The notes below the pieces were generated by a model. The model had not been told where the DNA came from and searched no databases. It saw only the letters and a list, made by a program, of their open reading frames with translations. This document shows positions 6,742 to 6,856 of a stretch of DNA of 6,856 bases, piece by piece. Position 1 is the first letter of the stretch, and every line of letters begins with the position of its first letter. This DNA comes from CAYVWB01 sp964455395 (GTDB taxonomy: Bacteria; Desulfobacterota; Desulfovibrionia; Desulfovibrionales; Desulfovibrionaceae), in contig CAYVWB010000121.1 in assembly GCA_964455395.1 (NCBI GenBank), positions 1 to 6,856 of the forward strand. Direction: 5' to 3'. The position numbers were made by a program, and so were the translations under genes.

Positions 6742-6749
6742 GTTTGAAG
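6742..6749 (+). repeat. Right target-site duplication (GTTTGAAG)
   Basis: This is the second perfect copy of the 8-bp sequence at 6648-6655, directly adjoining the GTTAC end of the inserted element. TATAAA, a possible -10 box, follows immediately. Confidence 0.85.
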
Positions 6750-6770
6750 TATAAAACCGGATATAGCTGT

Positions 6771-6776
6771 AGGGAG
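6771..6776 (+). promoter_or_regulatory. Ribosome binding site of the gene at 6785
   Basis: AGGGAG ends 8 bases before the ATG at 6785, a good Shine-Dalgarno at normal spacing that supports a true gene start although only 24 codons are visible. Confidence 0.7.
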
Positions 6777-6784
6777 AAGCCCAT

Positions 6785-6856
6785 ATGATTGATACAAAAG
6801 TATTCGCCCCGCGCGTCTCTCACCTGGCGCCCGAGGGCGCCTACCACATGCTCGCC
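6785..6856 (+). CDS. N-terminus of a probable class I/II PLP-dependent aminotransferase (partial)
   Basis: Only 24 residues are inside the window; the frame is open to its end. The peptide begins MIDTKVFAPRVSHLAPEGAY and continues HMLA. The pattern R-V-S/x-L-x-P-E-G-A-Y-x-x-L-A is typical of the extreme N-terminus of fold-type I aminotransferases (aspartate/alanine-type), where it is followed by a helix and the segment ending in IGEPDF. None of the cofactor-binding residues are in view, so the substrate cannot be named. It is divergent from the gene ending at 5976 and carries a small inserted element in its upstream region. Confidence 0.6.
   Translation, partial: MIDTKVFAPRVSHLAPEGAYHMLA

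Larger units (their letters stand above)
6450..6784. other. Divergent intergenic region
   Basis: These 335 bases separate two divergently transcribed genes and should hold both promoters. They contain the ribosome binding sites of both genes, a hairpin at 6506-6537, an inverted TGTAC-N7-GTACA at 6558-6574 and a small inserted element with target duplication at 6648-6749. TTTACA (6597-6602) is a fair -35 box for the plus-strand gene but the matching -10 (GACGAT, 6620-6625) is poor. TATAAA at 6750-6755 is a possible -10 without a matching -35. No promoter is convincing on sequence alone, and I see no convincing coding frame or tRNA here. Confidence 0.6.

Noticed and set aside
6626..6847. Minus-strand frame of 73 codons across the inserted element and aminotransferase start
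   Set aside because: It runs through an intergenic insertion element and antisense to a plus-strand gene with a good ribosome binding site; the product looks like nothing known.

Overview
The window looks like chromosomal DNA from a Gram-type-ambiguous environmental bacterium, most likely a member of the Chloroflexota (Anaerolineae-like). That placement is inference. It rests on two secreted proteins that both end in a YLPLV-(M/L)-(R/K) tail, a C-terminal signature I associate with Chloroflexota exoproteins, and on a small exported protein whose C-terminal domain resembles one common in that phylum. No rRNA, tRNA, CRISPR array or complete transposase gene is visible.

Layout. Positions 49-3168 (+) encode a 1039-aa secreted metalloprotease of the immune inhibitor A (M6) family, behind a strong ribosome binding site. 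A GC-rich intrinsic terminator (3202-3230) follows. Only about 20 bases later, with no obvious Shine-Dalgarno, a 456-aa secreted subtilisin-like (S8) serine protease begins (3252-4622, +). The 214-bp gap after it holds a 65-bp imperfect palindrome (4697-4761) built from repeated CACGAATT units. Next is a lipoprotein (4837-5970, +) with a five-bladed beta-propeller of the GH43/GH32/GH130-like type. It ends 5 bp from a convergent gene (5976-6449, -) for a small exported protein of unknown function.

The 335-bp divergent region 6450-6784 holds a long hairpin (6506-6537) and, at 6656-6741, an 86-bp non-autonomous insertion. Its imperfect terminal inverted repeats (GTAAC.../...GTTAC) are flanked exactly by an 8-bp direct repeat GTTTGAAG, as expected for an IS66-type MITE. 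It sits 43 bp upstream of a gene entering at 6785 (+), of which only 24 codons are visible. These look like the N-terminus of a class I/II PLP-dependent aminotransferase.

How the genes fit together: the two proteases and the propeller lipoprotein are all exported and suggest an extracellular polymer-degrading locus (protein, perhaps glycan). The terminator and spacer repeat argue against one simple operon. The aminotransferase is probably an unrelated housekeeping gene. I found no large undescribed multi-gene system. The most notable items are the mini-IS insertion, the shared C-terminal tail and the palindromic spacer repeat.
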